Below are positions 59,775 to 64,000 of a stretch of 64,000 bases of DNA, piece after piece. The notes under the pieces are model-generated. The model made no database searches and had not been told where the DNA came from. It saw nothing but the letters and a program-made list of their open reading frames with translations. Within the stretch, counting starts at the first letter, position 1. Each line of letters starts with the position of its first letter. A program made the position numbers and the translations under genes. Source of the DNA: Thinopyrum elongatum (Eukaryota > Streptophyta > Magnoliopsida > Poales > Poaceae); NCBI GenBank assembly GCA_011799875.1, contig CM022303.1, positions 297,860,362 to 297,924,361 of the forward strand, read 5' to 3'.

Positions 59775-60431
59775 TCAGCCGAAGCCAGAGTTGTTGCCCT
59801 CCCGCGTGCTGCCGTCGTCATCGCCGTCACTATCCTCCTCGTCGCTTTCGCTCGAGGAGGAGCTTTCGTCATCGGTCGAGCTCTCCGCGTAGCACCCTAA
59901 GCGAGCTCCTGAGCGCCCGAAGATCTTGACGGAGAGCAGGCCGCTCTCCATTAATTTGAACTGGAGAACGTGCCCTTCCGAGAAACCGTGGGCACGAGCA
60001 AAGGTCTTCCAACCACGATGGAGGTACATCACATAAGGAGCACGGAAGTCGACATGAACCCACATGCCACCGTTCCCATAGCCCCTCATGTGTAACCTCA
60101 GAGCGCATGGCTGTTCAAGCTCCATTTCCTGTGCAAATGGAGTAGGGAGGAGAAGATGGCCGCATGGGGGTTTGTACAGCCTGATAATGAACTCTCGAGG
60201 CTGATCCCCGACGTGGCCGTCCATTGGAGGGAGGACCGCCGGCGGGGGTGCGGCTAAGGCATTGCCCCGTCCCCTTCTTCTTCGAGCACCGCGGCGACCT
60301 CGGCCTCGCCCCCTTCCCCCTCCTCTCACGGTGGGCTCCTCTATCACGGGATCAGGAGGAGGGATGTGTTGTCGAGTAGAAGCCCTCGTCGCCGCCGCTG
60401 GAGTGCCGCCGCGCCCTCGTCTTCTCACCAT
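59775..60431 (-). CDS. Antisense ORF of the Tat-type element: B3-like domain protein (218 aa)
   Basis: The frame is open and runs opposite to gag-pol, between pol and the 3' LTR. Residues 1-70 are basic with RGRGR and RRRRGR clusters (likely nuclear localisation or nucleic-acid contact). Residues ~95-170 have the pattern of a plant B3 DNA-binding domain: W near the first strand, then a GWKTFARAHGFSEGHVLQF-type core and a final LLSVKIF strand. Residues ~178-210 are a Ser/Asp/Glu-rich acidic tail. The ATG is in a GCCATGG context, and a TATA box lies 67 bases upstream on the same strand. Antisense genes at this place are known in Tat-lineage elements; their role is unknown. A transcription-factor-like or silencing-related role is only inference. 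Confidence 0.72.
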   Translation of the reverse strand: MVRRRGRGGTPAAATRASTRQHIPPPDPVIEEPTVRGGGRGRGRGRRGARRRRGRGNALAAPPPAVLPPMDGHVGDQPREFIIRLYKPPCGHLLLPTPFAQEMELEQPCALRLHMRGYGNGGMWVHVDFRAPYVMYLHRGWKTFARAHGFSEGHVLQFKLMESGLLSVKIFGRSGARLGCYAESSTDDESSSSSESDEEDSDGDDDGSTREGNNSGFG

Positions 60432-60497
60432 GGCGAGTGAAGGAAGATTGCAAGAAGGGAGAAGAGGTGTGAGTGAAACTGCACTGCTCTTCCCCCC

Positions 60498-60505
60498 TTT
60501 TTATA
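60498..60505 (-). promoter_or_regulatory. TATA box of the antisense gene
   Basis: Minus strand TATAAAAA, about 67 bases before the antisense ATG. It suggests the element carries a separate promoter outside its LTRs. Confidence 0.6.
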
Positions 60506-60961
60506 GAAGGACGGAGCGGGGGGGCTAGCCTTTTGCGCAGGAAACGGCCACCCCGTTCCCCCAATGCGGCCTCCCTACACCTTCTGCGGCCTAAAGAATC
60601 AAGGCCGACCCTCTGCCCCAACCATCGACGCCTGGTTCTCAACCGTGGCACTCATCCCCGCGCTCTCCGCATCCACCACCTACCACGACCAATGCATGCA
60701 GAACACGTAGCAGGTGCGTGCGAGGCGGGGAGCAAGTGGGATGGCAGTTTCGCCCTGTGATCGTGGGGCGTGGGCAATCCACGGTTCACAGTCCAAGTTT
60801 TCCGCAGCATTACGCACGACGAGCGGGAAAACCGAAAACTGGCCCAAAGTCGAGATTAATGAAGAAGCAAAGAAGACTCCAATAGATCAACCTCTTCAGC
60901 GCCCCTGCCTGTGCACTTATTAGGACCTACCCCGACGACGCCCGGCAGCGCGATCAGGGCA
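60506..60961 (-). other. Presumed upstream region of the antisense gene
   Basis: About 450 bases between the antisense TATA box and the polypurine tract. No frame or motif is convincing; it probably contains the antisense promoter. Confidence 0.4.
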
Positions 60962-60975
60962 GGCCCGGGGGCTTC
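60962..60975 (+). other. Polypurine tract region of the Tat-type element
   Basis: ggcccgggggcttc lies directly before the 3' LTR. The G-run is interrupted by pyrimidines but the position is right. Confidence 0.6.
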
Positions 60976-61896
60976 TGTCGGTGCAACAAACCCTGGGTCT
61001 GTTACCCTGACTGTGCACAGGCACGAGAACAAGATTACAACACCAAGGCCGTGTCAAGATACAAGAGACCAAGATCTTCGAAGAACCAGCATGCTGATTA
61101 AGAAGGCCAAGACCAAGACAGAGAAGCAAGACACCACCAGGAGAAAAGCCTCCCTTGCCGGGCAGGCAGACCTGGCAAGGACAAGGGCTCCCCCGGAAGA
61201 AAGCATTCAAGACGTCCCGGCAGGGCCTGCCGGGACTCACGAGGGCAAAGACACCTCGCCAAGCCATCTCACCATGACCCACGTCATTGATCAATGCGGT
61301 GTCAAGCCGCAAAGTGACTAAGTGGCAGCCATTCGCCACATGGCGGCCTCTTTCTACAGGAAATACCTACAGATGACATCCGTCCTGCGATGTGTCAAGC
61401 AAGCAGGCATGGAGCTGGCAAGACGAGCCCGGCAAGGCTTGTCGGGCGAGCAACAATGTGACGTTGAGCGGTGCATTTAATGCACTCTGTCAGCCTGCAG
61501 AATTAGGTATGATAGCACTGTTTGCTATCTTATCAGTGCATAATGACTGTTTTGCCACTGTGGTGACCCCTTAACCTATAAAAGGAGGCCCATGGCAACC
61601 GTAGCAAGGGTTGGAAAGTTGAACACCCCCACGCTCGTACGTGCGTAGTCACTGCCTTCCCAGGGCGAGCCTGCCGGGCAAGTGTACTACGCTTCGCCAC
61701 TACTTTTCCACCATCAATCCACCAAAGCATTAGTAGGGTTTTACGCCTCGCGGCGGCCCGAACCTGGGTAAAATTGCCCGTGTGATATCTGTCATGCTGC
61801 CCCATGTTCTTCTGCTCTTTGTGCAACGCGACATCCCCCCTGCCGAACCAGCAAGGGGCCCCTTGGCCCCATAGGTGGCCATGGTTTCCCGCGACA
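60976..61896 (+). repeat. 3' LTR of the Tat-type element (921 bp)
   Basis: It starts TGTCGGTGCAAC and ends cccgcgaca, with TATAAAAG at 61577-61584. No gene is supported. Confidence 0.93.
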
Positions 61897-61901
61897 GAAA
61901 G

Positions 61902-62210
61902 CAGTAGCAATAAACTGAACGATCATATGCTAAGCTAACGGATGGGTCTTATCCATCACATCATTCTCCTAATGATGTGATCCCGTTATCAAATGACAAC
62001 TCATGTCTATGGTTAGGAAACCTTAACCATCTTTGATCAACGAGCTAGTCTAGTAGAGGCTCACTAGGGACACGGTATTTGTTTATGTGTCCACACATGT
62101 ATTTAAGTTTCCGGTCAATACAATTCTAGCATGAATAATAAACCTTTATCATGATTAAGGAAATATAATAATAACCATTTTATTATTGCCTCTAGGGCAT
62201 ATTTCCATCA
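61902..62210 (-). repeat. 3' LTR of Angela/BARE-type copia element, part 2
   Basis: It continues the LTR split at 51247. On the minus strand the LTR starts at 62210 with TGATGGAAATATGCCC (canonical TGTTGG). Its polypurine tract (minus strand gcaagtgggagac) is at 62211-62223. Confidence 0.88.
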
Positions 62211-62223
62211 GTCTCCCACTTGC

Positions 62224-62374
62224 ACTAGAGTCAATAATCTAGTTCACATCGTCATGTGATTAACACCCATAGTTCACATCGCCATGTGACTAGCTAACAC
62301 CCAAAGAGTTTACTAGAGTCAATAATCTAGTTCACATCGCCATGTGATTAACACCCAAAGATTTTACTAGAGTG
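62224..62374. repeat. Tandem repeat, 88-base unit, near the copia 3' end
   Basis: actagagtcaataatctag occurs at 62224 and 62312, with a partial third start at about 62366. Inside the first unit a ~31-base sub-repeat (agttcacatcg.catgtga) also occurs twice. Confidence 0.8.
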
Positions 62375-62377
62375 TGA

Positions 62378-64000
62378 TCATGTTTTGCGTGTGAGAGAGG
62401 TTTTAGTCAATGGGTCCGCAACATTCAGATCCGTGTGTACTTTGCAAATGTCTATGTCTACAATGCTCTGCATAGAGCTACTCTAGCTAATTGTTCCCAT
62501 GTTCAATACGTATCCAGATTGAGACTCAGAGTCATCTGGATCAGTGTTAAAGCTTGCATCGACGTAACCCTATACGACGCACCCTTTATCACCTCCATAA
62601 CCGAGAAACATTTCCTTAGTCCTCTTTAGGTACCTAAGGATAATTTTGACCGTTGTCCAGTGATCCACTCCTAGATCACTATTGTACCCCCTTGCCAAAC
62701 TCATGGCAAGGCACACAACTGGTCTGGTACACAGCATGGCATACTTTATAGAACCTATGGCTGAGGCATAGGGAATGACTTTCATTCTCTCTCTATCTTC
62801 TGCCGTGGTCGGGCCTTGAGTCTTACTCAACTTCACACCTTGCAACACAGGCAAGAACCCTTTCTTTGACTGATCCATTTTGAACTTCTTCAAAACTTTT
62901 GCCAAGGTATGTGCTTTGTGAAAGTCCAATTAAGCGTCTCGATCTATCCCTATAGACCTTGATGCCCAATATGTAAGTAGCTTCACCGAGATTTTTCATT
63001 GAAAAATTCTTATTGAAGTATCCTTTTATGCTATCCAGAAATTCTATATCGTTTCCAATCAACAATATGTCATTCACGTATAATATCAGAAATGCTACAG
63101 AGCTCCCACTTGCTTTCTTGTAAATACAGGCTTCACCGTAAGTCTGTATAAAACCATATGATCACCCCATCAAAGCGTATATTCCAACTCCGAGATGCTT
63201 GCACCAGTCCATAGATGGATCGCTGGAGCTTGCACACTTTGTTAGCACCTTTAGGATCGACAAAACCTTCTGGTTGCATCATATACAACTCTTCTTTAAG
63301 AAATCCGTCAAGGAATGCAGTTTTGATGTCCATTTGCCAGATTTCATAAAATGCGGCAATTGCTAACATGATTCGGACAGACTTAAGCATCGCTACGGGT
63401 GAGAAAGTCTCATCGTAGTCAACCCTTTGTCGAAAACCTTTCGCGACAAGTCGAGCTTTGTAGACAGTGATATTACCATCAGCGTCTGACTTCCCCTTGA
63501 AGATCCATTTATTTTCAATGGCCTGCCGATCATCGGGCAAGTCCACCAAAGTCCACACTTTGTTCTCATACATGGATCCTATCTCAGATTTCATGGCCTC
63601 AAGCCATTTGTCAGAATCTGGGCTCATCATAGCTTCTTCATAGTTCCTAGGTTCGTCGTTGTCTAACAACATGACTTCTAGGACATGATTACCACTCTGG
63701 TGTGGAATGTGTTCTGGTTGATCTATGAAGTTCAGTAGTAACTTGATCTGAAGTTTCATGATCATCATCATTAGCTTCCTCTCTAGTTGGTGTAGACATC
63801 ACGGAAACATTTTTTCCCTGGTGAGCTACTTTCCAATTCGATAGAAGGTACAACTACCTCATCAAGTTCTACTTTCCTCCCACTCACTTCTTTCGAGAGA
63901 AACTCCTTCTCTAGAAAGGACCCATTCTCGGCAACAAAGATCTTACCTTCGGATCTTTGGTAGAAGGTGTACCCAATAGTTTCCTTAGGGTATCCTATGA
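62378..64000 (-). pseudogene. Copia pol (Angela/BARE type): RT and RNase H part, broken
   Basis: On the minus strand, from the right edge: an integrase-RT linker (IGYPKETIGYTFYQRS), then RT of the copia type (WKDKV-like start as NKWIFKGK, YKARLVAKGF, DETFSPVAMLKSVR, QMDIKTAFLDG, QPEGF). A frameshift near 63140-63170 follows. The catalytic motif reads YVND (63069-63080) instead of YVDD. Another frame change lies near 62920. A TAG at 62570-62572 is followed by the RNase H start GYVDASF. A further TAG lies in SxSSSMQS, then there is a direct jump to KVHTDLNVADPLTK, so most of RNase H is deleted. The stop is at 62378-62380. Gag, protease and most of integrase lie beyond the window. Confidence 0.87.

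Larger units (their letters stand above)
51248..61896 (+). mobile_element. Tat-type Ty3/gypsy element with an antisense gene (10649 bp)
   Basis: It is a complete insertion with LTRs of 916 and 921 bp, a primer site, a gag-pol frame, a long 3' region with an antisense ORF, a polypurine tract and a 5-bp target duplication. The LTRs differ at roughly 35 positions plus a small indel (counted by eye, 3.5-4%), so it is clearly older than Tekay-B. The archaeal-type RNase H pattern (GDSQLVV), the TKGHDLQEC Gag motif and the antisense 3' ORF fit the Tat lineage (Grande/RIRE2-like). The lineage is recognised, not searched. Confidence 0.9.

Noticed and set aside
58603..60975. Envelope-like gene after pol in the Tat-type element
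   Set aside because: No sense-strand frame with signal peptide or membrane segments is present; the only good frame is antisense and B3-like.

Overview
The window is intergenic DNA from a large grass genome, most likely Triticeae (wheat, barley or rye relatives). I see no host gene. Almost every base belongs to nested LTR retrotransposons, recognised from their LTR ends, primer-binding sites, polypurine tracts, target duplications and polyprotein motifs. Family names (Tekay-type chromovirus, Sabrina-like, Tat-type with an antisense gene, Angela/BARE-type copia) rest on recognition, not on a search.

Layout, left to right. (1) 1-24568: plus-strand Tekay-type Ty3/gypsy array (Tekay-A), LTR-int-LTR-int-LTR-int-LTR, with each inner LTR shared by two neighbours. 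Each internal region has an extra ORF0 and then gag-pol with a C-terminal chromodomain. Copy 1 lacks gag, copy 2 is open throughout, and copy 3 has one nonsense codon. (2) 24569-33086: an older, related, broken element (Tekay-B); the array sits inside its 5' LTR. (3) 33087-33440 and 40888-41345: pieces of a minus-strand Sabrina-like element (E4). Its LTR received both Tekay-B and a complete minus-strand Sabrina-like element (33441-40887, TSD cgtat). (4) 41719-49815: a second LTR-sharing concatemer of a related minus-strand family (family F), flanked by inverted LTR fragments. (5) 49816-51247 plus 61902-62210: a minus-strand Angela/BARE-type copia LTR, with decayed copia pol from 62378 to the window end. 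(6) 51248-61896: a plus-strand Tat-type gypsy element inserted in that copia LTR (TSD gaaag). Its gag-pol is ruined, but an antisense 218-aa ORF with a B3-like domain is still open.

How the parts relate. The Tekay array, Tekay-B and the Tat element encode, or once encoded, the standard Gag, protease, reverse transcriptase, RNase H and integrase set. The Sabrina-like and F elements show only LTRs, a tRNA-Asp-type primer site and one ORF of unknown function, so they look non-autonomous. No element in the window has a complete set with all conserved residues in place.

The most interesting points are: the two independent LTR-sharing concatemers; a GC splice donor in the Tekay LTRs paired with acceptors abutting the ORF0 and gag start codons; multiple internal copies of the polypurine-tract motif in the Sabrina-like elements, one of which encodes part of the unknown protein; promoter-proximal palindromes in their LTRs; and the open antisense B3-type gene inside a dead Tat element.
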